Positions 36,454 to 44,407 of a stretch of 64,000 nucleotides of DNA are shown in pieces; position 1 is the first letter of the stretch, and each line of letters begins with the position of its first letter. The stretch is taken from positions 33,657 to 97,656 of IMG/VR virus record IMGVR_UViG_3300035701_000010; one strand, 5' to 3'. The notes beneath the pieces were generated by a model. That model saw nothing but the letters and a program-made list of their open reading frames with translations. It ran no database searches and had not been told where the DNA came from. Made by a program: the position numbers and the translations under genes. This stretch comes from a virus.

Positions 36454-36779
36454 TATTTTCCCTTCCATTTGTCATCAATTTTCATCATGTCCAATTGATT
36501 CTTCTGGTACTCCGTTCGAACGTCTGCTGGCATCTTGATAGGATCTCTGGTATTGTATTTGGCTTCTAAAGCCCAATTGCGTTCTTGGAGTTTCTCACGT
36601 CTTCTAGAATCCAATTCTTGTTGAAAGGCAACGCCTTGTTGGTTCACCTGTTGTTGGAGTTGGGCAGCGGCTTCCGTGTGGAAAAATTCTTTGTGTCCCC
36701 ACGTGTCAATTCCGACTAGGGCTCCAGCAAGCAACATCGCTAATCCAATAGCAGAAGCAATTTGTTGAATTTTGCTCAT
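36453..36779 (-). CDS. membrane-anchored coiled-coil protein, 108 aa
   Basis: TAGGAGG precedes the start at 36779. N-terminal hydrophobic segment (IASAIGLAMLLAGALVGI), then Gln-rich coiled coil (LQQQVNQQGVAFQQELDSRR). Topology with a periplasmic coiled coil resembles i-spanins, but it is not adjacent to a lysis cassette, so the assignment is open. Confidence 0.7.
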   Translation of the reverse strand: MSKIQQIASAIGLAMLLAGALVGIDTWGHKEFFHTEAAAQLQQQVNQQGVAFQQELDSRRREKLQERNWALEAKYNTRDPIKMPADVRTEYQKNQLDMMKIDDKWKGK

Positions 36780-36788
36780 GGGTTCCTC

Positions 36789-36998
36789 CTATTCATTTCT
36801 AGCAATGGAAGCGTTGGCCCACATGACGGCTTCTTCCAGTTTGGTCATCGCCACTGATTTTTCACGGCTGTCTGGACAATAGTCATCTATCAAAAGAGCG
36901 AGTCCTTTGGCAGCGGTTCGAAGATTTTCATACCGAGCGGCTTGGTCGTTTTTGGGAGGGTGATACGTAAACCGTTTGATTAGCTCTGCTGAATCCAT
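36789..36998 (-). CDS. acb2: Acb2-type anti-CBASS cyclic nucleotide sponge, 69 aa
   Basis: The sequence ELIKRFTYHPPKNDQAARYE then SREKSVAMTKLEEAVMWANA matches the Acb2 family (DUF7681, Acb2/Tad1-type hairpin), first characterised as phage proteins that form hexamers and bind cyclic di- and trinucleotides, blocking CBASS effectors. Length (69) is typical. The conserved F-T-Y-H-x-P and E-K-S-x-A-x-T-K-L-E-E-A-x-M-W-A-N motifs are intact. AAAGGAG precedes the start. Binding specificity cannot be read from sequence alone. Confidence 0.85.
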   Translation of the reverse strand: MDSAELIKRFTYHPPKNDQAARYENLRTAAKGLALLIDDYCPDSREKSVAMTKLEEAVMWANASIARNE

Positions 36999-37025
36999 AG
37001 TTTTTTCTCCTTTGGGGTAATAGGG

Positions 37026-37208
37026 TTAAGGACTAGGAAAGACAATACTGACTTCTTTTCCAGAACGCAAAGCTTTAAAGATTGCAGAAGCAGGGTAGAT
37101 AGATTCTTTTTCGCAATAAAATTCTACTCCATGTTCTAAGCATTGGTAGATAAATTTGATAATAAAGAGATCTGAAAGCTTGGCGTCAATCATGGTTTTT
37201 TTGATCAC
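37026..37208 (-). CDS. hypothetical protein, 60 aa, GTG start
   Basis: GTG at 37208 behind AAGGTGAT, 2 bases after the upstream stop. Helical, two Cys. No family recognised. Confidence 0.65.
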   Translation of the reverse strand: MIKKTMIDAKLSDLFIIKFIYQCLEHGVEFYCEKESIYPASAIFKALRSGKEVSIVFPSP

Positions 37209-37209
37209 G

Positions 37210-37434
37210 TTATATCACCTTCTTTCGTTTCCTTTTTTCTAAAAGATCTATGGAAAGAGTGTGTTGGCCATCCTTACTGGCTGAACATGGAAATTCGCCA
37301 TCACACGCCATGCAGTCTCCACAGTCTTCACAGAAGTCTTCTCCACAAATAAAATCATATATTTCTCCTTCTTCTGGAGCGGCTCCAAAAATTTTTCCTA
37401 GGAGCTCAATTGTTTTTTGGGTTGTTTCTTCCAT
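37210..37434 (-). CDS. acidic cysteine-rich protein, 74 aa
   Basis: AAAAGGAG with a 10-base spacer precedes the start at 37434. Acidic helix, then CGEDFCEDCGDCMACDGEFPC, eight Cys within 25 residues, possibly a metal cluster, then a Lys-rich end. Function unknown. Confidence 0.75.
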   Translation of the reverse strand: MEETTQKTIELLGKIFGAAPEEGEIYDFICGEDFCEDCGDCMACDGEFPCSASKDGQHTLSIDLLEKRKRKKVI

Positions 37435-37721
37435 GGTTTGAGTTCTCCTTTTACTTTGATGAATAGAGTAGGGTTCTTGCCATTAAATCGGACATGAGAA
37501 GGACTGGAATTGAGAATAGCCAGTTCGATTATTTTAAAAGAAACGATTTTGTGTCTAACTGGAAGAATAGTGCTGAGGGTATCCCCAAGTTTGAGATTTG
37601 AGGCGATGCGCTTAGGAAGAAATAGAAGAATCTTAGAAAAAGGAATGTCTTTGCTAAATTCCTTTTCCCCTTTGGTATATTCCATTGAGGCGATATATTT
37701 AGAGTTAATAAATTCCTTCAT
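37398..37721 (-). CDS. hypothetical protein, 107 aa
   Basis: Start at 37721 (MKEFINSKYI), just after a strong terminator; weak GGGCGA upstream. The frame is open further, to an ATG at 37856 (MGRWVLVLRCW), passing through the terminator. Basic, beta-rich protein (KIVSFKIIELAILNSSPS). No family recognised. Confidence 0.6.
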   Translation of the reverse strand: MKEFINSKYIASMEYTKGEKEFSKDIPFSKILLFLPKRIASNLKLGDTLSTILPVRHKIVSFKIIELAILNSSPSHVRFNGKNPTLFIKVKGELKPWKKQPKKQLSS

Positions 37722-37738
37722 CTGGTCGCCCGTTAGAC

Positions 37739-37774
37739 AAAAAAAGCCGCTCGGCGTGCCCAACCGAGCGGCTT
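37739..37774 (-). terminator. intrinsic terminator
   Basis: Minus strand: perfect 11-bp stem AAGCCGCTCGG/CCGAGCGGCTT with a 9-base loop, then TTTTTTTG. Ends the exonuclease/DUF3820 transcript, yet lies inside an open frame that continues into the next gene. Confidence 0.95.
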
Positions 37775-37896
37775 CCTCACCAAGAAAGGAGGAGTGACAA
37801 GGCATACCAAAGATTGCAACAACCCAACAACGAAGAACAAGAACCCATCTGCCCATAGTTACAATTTCCGTTATTCGGAATGCAAAAAAATTTTTT

Positions 37897-38112
37897 CTAG
37901 TAACGATCTTGGGCATTTTCATATTCCTCAATAAGTTCTTGGGCCTTTCTAAAGAGACGTGGATATTTTTCTTCAAACCATCCAGTTTCAGATAAAAATA
38001 TAAGATAGTCCGTTGGAACATCTTCAATATATTCCCCATTGTATTTTCCAAAGGACATGATGAGTTTGCCACTTTTCAATTTATTGATATTTGTCTTGCC
38101 TATCTTTACCAT
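37897..38112 (-). CDS. DUF3820-family protein, 71 aa
   Basis: MSFGKYNGEYIEDVPTDYLI (from residue 19) matches the F-G-K-Y-x-G-x-x-x-x-D-x-P-x-D-Y-L motif of DUF3820, a small domain often found with or fused to 3'-5' exonucleases. Here it directly follows a 5'-3' exonuclease gene (stop and start overlap), fitting a DNA-metabolism role. The first 18 residues are extra; ATG at 38058 could be an alternative start. Confidence 0.8.
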   Translation of the reverse strand: MVKIGKTNINKLKSGKLIMSFGKYNGEYIEDVPTDYLIFLSETGWFEEKYPRLFRKAQELIEEYENAQDRY

Positions 38113-39035
38113 TTTATGATCCTTTGCAGTTCTTCTATTTGAAATTTATTTCTCTCACGAAGTTTAACAAGTTGAAGTTTATTGGTGCCTTTGAGCAGGC
38201 TATAGGCTTCTATATACCCTAAGATTTGTTCGAATGACAATTTTATTTTTGGAACAAATAGTTCCACTTTGGGGGGAGGGACAATGGTCGTTAAAAATTT
38301 TGATTCACTTATAGAACCATCATTTTTTGCGTTGATTAATTTTTGGGCGAGGGTTGGCCTTAGCTGGTCTAAATTGAAATAGACATTTCTTACTGTTTTA
38401 TAATGCGATATAAGATCGGATGCTTTTTTGGGTCCAATTCCTTTGACGCCTTGAATATTATCACTGGCGCACCCCATGATAATTTTCATTGCAGAAAACT
38501 GTTTTGGCGTGACTCCAAATTCCTTTTTTAAATCTTCTATGGAAAAATAAGTCAGTTCTGACCGTTTTAGCTTGCTATTAAAAACAGTATTGATCAGTTG
38601 GACATTGTTATCCAACAAGGCGTAGCAATCTCTATCATTTGTGTAAAAATGAATTTCACGATTATTATCGATTCTGTTAATAATATATGAAGCTACGTCT
38701 TCTCCTTCGTACGTTTTGGCGTATAGGGAAGGAATATTTAAGTTATAAAGAATGCCCTTAATCATTTCTCTTTCATTAGCCAACGATGGAATATCCTTTT
38801 TCCTTTTTTCTTTATAAGTCTGAATTTTATCTTTTTTGTAATAAGGTGGAGTATCCCATACGCAGATAATTGTTTTATATCCGTAGTCCGTTAACGAGAT
38901 CAATTCTCTAATGAATCCAAATATTGCACTTGTGATGATCTCTTCTCCATCTCTAACTACAGATAAATGGTTTTTGGCGAATGCAAAATAGGATTTATAA
39001 GATAGATAGGACGAGTCAATAATTGATATAGCCAT
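38106..39035 (-). CDS. 5'-3' exonuclease / flap endonuclease, 309 aa
   Basis: Removes RNA primers and flaps during phage DNA replication. FEN/PIN-like layout: IIDSSYLSY with Asp7, VWDTPPYYKKDKIQTYKEKR (arch start), YEGEDVASYI and YTNDRDCYALL (acidic metal ligands), then MGCASDNIQGVKGIGPKKAS, the helix-hairpin-helix that contacts DNA. Length is typical of phage and bacterial exonucleases. GGGAG lies 11 bases before the start at 39035. First leftward gene from the divergent region. Confidence 0.93.
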   Translation of the reverse strand: MAISIIDSSYLSYKSYFAFAKNHLSVVRDGEEIITSAIFGFIRELISLTDYGYKTIICVWDTPPYYKKDKIQTYKEKRKKDIPSLANEREMIKGILYNLNIPSLYAKTYEGEDVASYIINRIDNNREIHFYTNDRDCYALLDNNVQLINTVFNSKLKRSELTYFSIEDLKKEFGVTPKQFSAMKIIMGCASDNIQGVKGIGPKKASDLISHYKTVRNVYFNLDQLRPTLAQKLINAKNDGSISESKFLTTIVPPPKVELFVPKIKLSFEQILGYIEAYSLLKGTNKLQLVKLRERNKFQIEELQRIIKW

Positions 39036-39072
39036 CTTTTGATTTTCTCCCTCTATTTAGTTAATGGTTTAC

Positions 39073-39104
39073 TTTATATACCGGTCGCTGTACCTGAGGG
39101 TAAA
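39073..39104 (-). promoter_or_regulatory. leftward promoter
   Basis: Minus strand: TTTACC (39099-39104), 18-base spacer ending CCGG, TATATA (39075-39080), upstream of the exonuclease gene. Confidence 0.6.
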
Positions 39105-39261
39105 AAATTTTTACTAATTTCTCCCACCATGTTACAGGTCAGAATTTTCTGTTAAGGCTGAAAATACTTGTTTCTTATTCCTATTCTTCAGGTATGCTTT
39201 TATATAACCTCCTTTTAGGTTCGGGTTATGCTCCATCCGATCTGTGTCGTGGGTAGGGCAC

Positions 39262-39297
39262 ATGATGGGAGTGGTTTCCGCCGACCGCTCCCATCAT
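39262..39297 (+). other. 13-bp hairpin before terS
   Basis: ATGATGGGAGTGG pairs with CCGCTCCCATCAT (one G-T wobble) around a 10-base loop; CTTATAATTT follows. Could be a leader-RNA structure, a weak terminator protecting late genes, or a terminase recognition element, as such sites often lie near terS. Confidence 0.85.
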
Positions 39298-39320
39298 CTT
39301 ATAATTTCGAGGATTCGTTC

Positions 39321-39854
39321 ATGAAAAAAGATGGATTATCTCTGAGGCAAATAGAAGCGGCTGAACTGTTAGCTACAAGCAACAATACAGAAGTTGACAT
39401 TGCCGAAATGGTTGGAATTTCAATCAACACACTCAGAGCTTGGAAGAGCGACATTAAGTTTAAGGTGTATGTTTTCCAGCTTTTTGAACAGAGATTGGAG
39501 TATGAACGAAATACCAGAATTAAGAAGATGGCAAAATATCTTAGGCCGGTCTACAATGCGATAAGAAAGAAAATGGAAGATGCAACGGTTATAAGATCTT
39601 TAAGCTTAAGAGATCTTATGAAGATTATGGCTCAATTGCATTACGAGATTAGACAGGATAAGATTATTTTCAAGGGGGCTTCTGTAAGAGAAGAGAAAAA
39701 AGAAACTGGGAGAGTAGAGATAGAGGGTGGAGCCGAGGAAGACGGTAGTGAACTTGATGATATGGATGCGGTAGCCGAGGCTAAAAAGCTTTATCTTGCC
39801 GGAAGAAGAGCGGCAAGTAACAAAGTAGTTCCTATCCAACGTGCTAAGGAATGA
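39321..39854 (+). CDS. terS: terminase small subunit, 177 aa
   Basis: Recognises phage DNA for packaging. Start at 39321 (MKKDGLSLRQ) behind GAGG; a longer frame from 39228 includes the hairpin and has no SD. The N-terminal HTH (LLATSNNTEVDIAEMVGISI, NTLRAWKSDIKF) is the usual DNA-binding part of TerS proteins; the middle is a helical oligomerisation region and the C-terminus is acidic (EIEGGAEEDGSELDDMD), as expected for contact with TerL. Identification rests on the HTH and position before terL. Confidence 0.8.
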   Translation: MKKDGLSLRQIEAAELLATSNNTEVDIAEMVGISINTLRAWKSDIKFKVYVFQLFEQRLEYERNTRIKKMAKYLRPVYNAIRKKMEDATVIRSLSLRDLMKIMAQLHYEIRQDKIIFKGASVREEKKETGRVEIEGGAEEDGSELDDMDAVAEAKKLYLAGRRAASNKVVPIQRAKE

Positions 39855-41722
39855 AAATAAGAATTCAAAGAACACCAGTTGGGAAAAGGATAAAAAGAAC
39901 TCCAGCTTTAGGAATTAAGAGGACTCCTGTGAGTGGCCCTCTTCTTCTTATTAGGAAGAATCCAAAAGATGATCCTAAAGATTTTTCTAAAACGATGAAG
40001 GAGACTAGAGAAAGAGCTAAGAAATTCATTAAAGATATTTCAAGCGAAACAGGCTATATTGAACGATTAACGCAAACCAACTTAGAGCCTACCAAGTTAT
40101 ATTCCTACCAAGACAGATGGATGCGTGATAGAAGCAGATATCGCCATTGCGATAAAAGCAGGCAAATTGGAATGTCATATAATTTTGCTTGTGAAGGGTA
40201 CGCTAAGGCTCAACTGTTAGAAATCTATACGGGTCTATTTGTTTCAGTTAATCAAGAAGAAGCGAACAACAAAATTCAGTATGCTCGCGCCCTCAATGAA
40301 AGCACTCCTCATAAATATCGTAAAAAGTTGGCCGTTGATCGTGTAACCGCTTTGGAATGGGAAAGTAAAACAACTGATGGGCAAAGAGTTAGAACAAGGC
40401 TCATCAGTCACCCGCAGAGGGAACCTCGTGGAAAAGGATATAACACGGATGCCTTTCTAGATGAGTTTGCTCATTTTCAGTGGCCAGAAAAAATATATAT
40501 CGCGGCTGTTCCTATTATCACAAGAGGTTTTGGTCAACTTTCTCTTGCTTCTTCTCCTTTAGGCAAAGCTGGTCTTCATTATGAGATAGGTGCCAATAAG
40601 GACGCCTATTCAATGTATTCCAGACACAAGATTTTCTGGTGGGATAACCCAGATTTTTTAAACGAAGACGCTTTGAAATATGGTCTTGATGAAATAAGTA
40701 GATTGTCTATTGATATGGAAACATCGGACCGAGTACTAGAATTCGGTAACGATGCGATTCAGCAAGCCTATCACAGTATGCTTGAAGAGTATTTCCAACA
40801 AGAGTATGAGCTTAAAGCAATAGACGAGCAAGAATCATACTTTCCTATGGATCTCATTAAGCAATGTACTTTTGAAGCGCTTCGAGGTTTTGAAACTCTT
40901 GAGAATGGAGACATTTATGGAGATCATCCTGTTGTTGTAGATTCAATTTATCCTGGGATAGATTTCAAAATTTATGGGTCTCCTGAAAGCTTGTCTCATG
41001 CCATTTATACTGGAGCGGTGGGTAAACGACTTTTTGCCGGTTTTGATGTAGGAAGGAAAGAAGACAAGTCAGAAATCGTGATTTTGGAAGAAAAACCCAA
41101 TGAAACGTTCTTGCAAATTGTTCGCCTTTTCGTGACCATGAAGAGAACAGAGTTTCGAAAGCAGTTTGAGACAATAGAGAATTTGTTTAAAATTCTTCCA
41201 ATTTCAAAACTAAGGATAGATTCTACAGGCATGGGAAAGAATTTGGCTGAAGATTTGCAAAGAAGGTTTAGGAGCAGAATTGATGATATCAACTTTAATA
41301 ATGAAAATAAAGCAGGGTTGGCAACGAATCTGCGGCTTCGCATGGAAGATCGCAGCATTGCCTTCCCGAATGATAAGGACCTTATTCGGCAAATTCACAG
41401 CATTAAAAGAAAAATTACGGAAGGAGCCTTGGTAAAATTCGAAGCTGATCCTTCAGAAAGAAGAATGCATCATGGGGATAAGTTTTGGGCGCTTGCTCTT
41501 GCTTCTTCTGCTGGGGAAAAGGCTCAAATGTATCGGGTTAGACTTGTTTCTTCTGATGTCATATCGGCTATTAAAAATACAAGGCGAGTAGTTGAACTTC
41601 CACCAACAAGGGTCTTTAGAGCGAGCGGAATGGCTTTTGGAATGAATTATAAAAATTTTGGCTTGCCTCCTAATCATCAACAAGAATTTCAGAAACTAGG
41701 GGCTTTGATTTCTGGGGTATGA
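39851..41722 (+). CDS. terL: terminase large subunit (Mu gp28-like), 623 aa
   Basis: Packaging motor ATPase and headful/cos nuclease. Walker A-like CDKSRQIGMS (residues 100-109) and Walker B FLDEFAH (202-208) lie in the ATPase domain. The RNase H-like nuclease domain starts at GFDVGRKEDKSEIVIL (Asp399), with RIDSTGMGK (Asp457) and HHGDKFWALAL (Asp543). The SRQIGMS motif is characteristic of the Mu gp28 family. The N-terminal tail has three near-copies of KRTPx. Start overlaps terS by 4 bases. Confidence 0.95.
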   Translation: MKIRIQRTPVGKRIKRTPALGIKRTPVSGPLLLIRKNPKDDPKDFSKTMKETRERAKKFIKDISSETGYIERLTQTNLEPTKLYSYQDRWMRDRSRYRHCDKSRQIGMSYNFACEGYAKAQLLEIYTGLFVSVNQEEANNKIQYARALNESTPHKYRKKLAVDRVTALEWESKTTDGQRVRTRLISHPQREPRGKGYNTDAFLDEFAHFQWPEKIYIAAVPIITRGFGQLSLASSPLGKAGLHYEIGANKDAYSMYSRHKIFWWDNPDFLNEDALKYGLDEISRLSIDMETSDRVLEFGNDAIQQAYHSMLEEYFQQEYELKAIDEQESYFPMDLIKQCTFEALRGFETLENGDIYGDHPVVVDSIYPGIDFKIYGSPESLSHAIYTGAVGKRLFAGFDVGRKEDKSEIVILEEKPNETFLQIVRLFVTMKRTEFRKQFETIENLFKILPISKLRIDSTGMGKNLAEDLQRRFRSRIDDINFNNENKAGLATNLRLRMEDRSIAFPNDKDLIRQIHSIKRKITEGALVKFEADPSERRMHHGDKFWALALASSAGEKAQMYRVRLVSSDVISAIKNTRRVVELPPTRVFRASGMAFGMNYKNFGLPPNHQQEFQKLGALISGV

Positions 41723-41723
41723 A

Positions 41724-43361
41724 ATGCAACAAAGCGTTAAAATCATAGATCCTAATTTTACAAAGTATTTTGATACTCAAAACTTTGACGAAGACATATA
41801 CGCAGAGCATGGGAGGAGAATGCTCAGTTTTCTTAAAAGTAGTGGAGTAGAAAAAGAAGTAAGAGATGATTTTCGAGTTTTCTTAGCCAAGAATGTGGAT
41901 GTGCTTAAAAAGACCAAAGATCTTTCAAAACTTAAACTTCCGCCAAATTATATGAAAGAGATGACTCGTCATGGTCATCCCTCTTTTGCTATGAGTTTTG
42001 GTGCTGAAACATTGGGCGTTTACAATCCAGATATTATACCTATCGATACCTACAACAGAATGAAGACTGACCCTCAAGTGGCCATTGGCATCTCCGTAAT
42101 TAAAATGCCCATAGAATCATTAAACTGGCATGTGGAATGCGACGACAAGGATATTAGGGAATTTGTTAAGGTTGCGTTAACGAAAGTTTGGCGTAAGCTT
42201 ATTCGGTCCATGCTGACGGCGGTTGATTACGGTTTTTGTAGTCACGAGGTTATCTGGGAATTACAAGAGATGATGGTCGTTTCTCAATTGCCTACTGGAA
42301 GAAGAAAAACTCACTTCAAAGGGCCTGCCGAAATTTTCAAAAAGATTAAAGCTCATTATCCAGCCACCATCAGAGTAAGAAAAGATGCGTTAACGGATGA
42401 GTTTTTAGGTATCGTCCAAATAGCCGCTGGAGGATCTCCTGTATCCTTAGATGCTGATAAATGTTTCTTTTTTGCTCTGAATGATGAGTTTGGAAATTAT
42501 TTCGGAACTAGTCGGCTTAAAGCGGCGTACAAGCCGTGGTATTGGAGAGAAGTTTTAACTCAGTTCATGCTCAGGTACTTTGAACGCAAAGGGGGACCGA
42601 CGACCGTTATTCAACATCCAACAGGCGGGGGTATTGACCGCGAGGGAAATGAATATGACAATTCTGAAATCGCTCTCAGAATAGGTCAAAACATCGTAGA
42701 AAATGGAGTGGTTACGGTTCCGTTTGAAGCGGATCGAGAAGGCAAAAATCAGTGGGGCGTGACTTATTTGCAAGATGACCGCCGTGGCGAAATGTTTGTA
42801 AACGCCCTTAACTATCTTGGCGCTCAAATTCTTCGTGGATTGTTAACGCCAGAAAGAGTTATGACACAGGATTTGTCCACAGGAAGCTTTAGCATGGCGC
42901 AATCTCACGCTGAAATATTTCTTTTGGCTGAAGAAGGGTTGGCGGCAGAGATGTGTGATGCGGTTAATCTTATTCTTGTTCCGCAATTGGTTCAATTTAA
43001 TTTTCCTGCTAATAAGATTATTCCATGTCAGGTTAAGATCGAAAAAATTCAATATGACAGAAGGAGGATTTTAAAAGAAATACTTATTGAGGTTTTAAGG
43101 AACATTAACACATTCATGAAGGGTGGCAAGATGCCTTTGATTTTGCCGAGTATTCAGGAGATGTCAGATATTTTAGGCGTTCCTCTTGTAGCGGCGGAAG
43201 AAGAGTATTACGATACTGGAGAAGTTGATCCGACAGCTGTTGGAACGGATGGCGTGGGCGGAAATCCAGCAAATCCACCAAAACCGAAAGGAAAAGAGGC
43301 TATTAAGCCTGAACCAAAGAAGGAAGTAAAAAGGGCACCTTTAAAAGTTGTTAAAAAATGA
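41724..43361 (+). CDS. portal protein (DUF935, Mu gp29-like), 545 aa
   Basis: Forms the head vertex ring for DNA entry and exit. DUF935-type features: MKTDPQVAIGISVIKMPIES, then DYGFCSHEVIW, YFGTSRLKAAYKPWYWREV, and the QNIVENGVVTVPFEAD segment before the C-terminal wing. Length is typical (about 500). The final 50 residues are Pro/Lys-rich. It starts one base after terL ends, consistent with coupled expression in the packaging operon. Confidence 0.9.
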   Translation: MQQSVKIIDPNFTKYFDTQNFDEDIYAEHGRRMLSFLKSSGVEKEVRDDFRVFLAKNVDVLKKTKDLSKLKLPPNYMKEMTRHGHPSFAMSFGAETLGVYNPDIIPIDTYNRMKTDPQVAIGISVIKMPIESLNWHVECDDKDIREFVKVALTKVWRKLIRSMLTAVDYGFCSHEVIWELQEMMVVSQLPTGRRKTHFKGPAEIFKKIKAHYPATIRVRKDALTDEFLGIVQIAAGGSPVSLDADKCFFFALNDEFGNYFGTSRLKAAYKPWYWREVLTQFMLRYFERKGGPTTVIQHPTGGGIDREGNEYDNSEIALRIGQNIVENGVVTVPFEADREGKNQWGVTYLQDDRRGEMFVNALNYLGAQILRGLLTPERVMTQDLSTGSFSMAQSHAEIFLLAEEGLAAEMCDAVNLILVPQLVQFNFPANKIIPCQVKIEKIQYDRRRILKEILIEVLRNINTFMKGGKMPLILPSIQEMSDILGVPLVAAEEEYYDTGEVDPTAVGTDGVGGNPANPPKPKGKEAIKPEPKKEVKRAPLKVVKK

Positions 43362-43378
43362 AAACGGAGGTATGAAAC

Positions 43379-43717
43379 ATGGCGATTAATGTTAAGACGA
43401 ATCCCCCATTGTTGAGAGATTTGCGGCAAATGGGGCTTCTGTCGGCAGATGCTGTGCCAGCACTTTCTGGTCCATTCAGATTGTACACGCAAGCATTCAA
43501 GGGTGGTGGTTCTGCAGTTCCAATTCATTTGACATACGCTATGGTCCCAGGAGGTCAAGTGGCTGCGCTCTATATTAAAACGGATGGAACCGCTGCTCAT
43601 TATTTCTCAAATTTGGCTTATCCGGCCAAATACACCGTAAGTGCTGATGGGACAGCTTTTCTACAAACCACTTGGCTTGGTTCAAACAACGAGATCCTTT
43701 TCACTTATGCGTATTAG
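43379..43717 (+). CDS. small virion-module protein, 112 aa
   Basis: GGAGG precedes the start. Beta-rich with Gly and Ala (FKGGGSAVPIHLTYAMVPGG); ends in a short strand pattern. It lies between portal and protease, where small head proteins are common. No family recognised. Confidence 0.7.
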   Translation: MAINVKTNPPLLRDLRQMGLLSADAVPALSGPFRLYTQAFKGGGSAVPIHLTYAMVPGGQVAALYIKTDGTAAHYFSNLAYPAKYTVSADGTAFLQTTWLGSNNEILFTYAY

Positions 43718-43733
43718 TGGGATTGGAGGAACT

Positions 43734-44393
43734 ATGGACTTTAGTTTTTCTAAGTTCTTAGAGGGTACGGAAACAGCGGTTCAGATTCCTGCGATCACCA
43801 CGGCAACGGGAAAAGACCACAACGATGTTCATTATCTTTATCGACTGAGGAAAGCGACTGGCCTTTTGGTTGGCGAAGAGAACATGAAAGGGTATAGTGC
43901 TTCACAACTTCAGGTGATGCATGTGGCAATTGTGAGAGGACTTATTGCTAGTGGGATCAATCATTGGTTTGACACTTATGACAGCGATTTGGATGAAAGT
44001 CTTCCAATGGATTTAAAATTGGTCAGCAGCGGCTTTGATCCTCCTAAAGATGAGAGCATTTTTGGGTTGGAAGAAGATGAAATGGCGATCCGGGCAATCT
44101 TGGAGGATAATGATTTGTTGTATTTTTGGACTGCTCCTACAGCAAGAGCCAAAGTACCGGCAAATCATTTTCTTGATCAAAAAAACAAGAAATATCCTTA
44201 CAAGGACTCTAAAGGATCGGTCAACTGTGGTGGGCTAATGGCAGCTTACAAAGCGGCTAGAGGGGCAAGAGGAGCTCCGAAGCGTCCAGAAGTTGCCGCA
44301 AAAGCCAAACGGCTTCTTACTGCCCATTGCGGGAAGTCGGTGAAGGAAAAAAAGGCTTCAGAATCGGTTTATGGAAAACTTGTAAGACTTTGA
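43734..44393 (+). CDS. DUF6582-like small-domain protein, 219 aa
   Basis: Start at 43734 (MDFSFSKFLE) chosen for GGAGG; the frame from 43641 overlaps the previous gene without an SD. The C-terminal part (KVPANHFLDQKNKKYPYKDS, then AKRLLTAHCGK) resembles the DUF6582-type segment (x-P-x-x-x-F-x-x-x-x-K-x-Y-P) found near phage proteases and portals. The N-terminal 120 residues are unfamiliar. Possibly a head-assembly accessory. Confidence 0.7.
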   Translation: MDFSFSKFLEGTETAVQIPAITTATGKDHNDVHYLYRLRKATGLLVGEENMKGYSASQLQVMHVAIVRGLIASGINHWFDTYDSDLDESLPMDLKLVSSGFDPPKDESIFGLEEDEMAIRAILEDNDLLYFWTAPTARAKVPANHFLDQKNKKYPYKDSKGSVNCGGLMAAYKAARGARGAPKRPEVAAKAKRLLTAHCGKSVKEKKASESVYGKLVRL

Positions 44394-44407
44394 TTTGAGG
44401 TGGAGGT

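Larger units (their letters stand above)
39036..39320. other. divergent control region
   Basis: Between the leftward and rightward gene sets. It contains the leftward promoter at 39075-39104 and the 13-bp hairpin at 39262-39297. A rightward TATAAT at 39300-39305 has no good -35 box. No gene supported. Confidence 0.7.

Noticed and set aside
39228-39320. N-terminal extension of terS
   Set aside because: Covers the hairpin and lacks an SD; GAGG precedes 39321.
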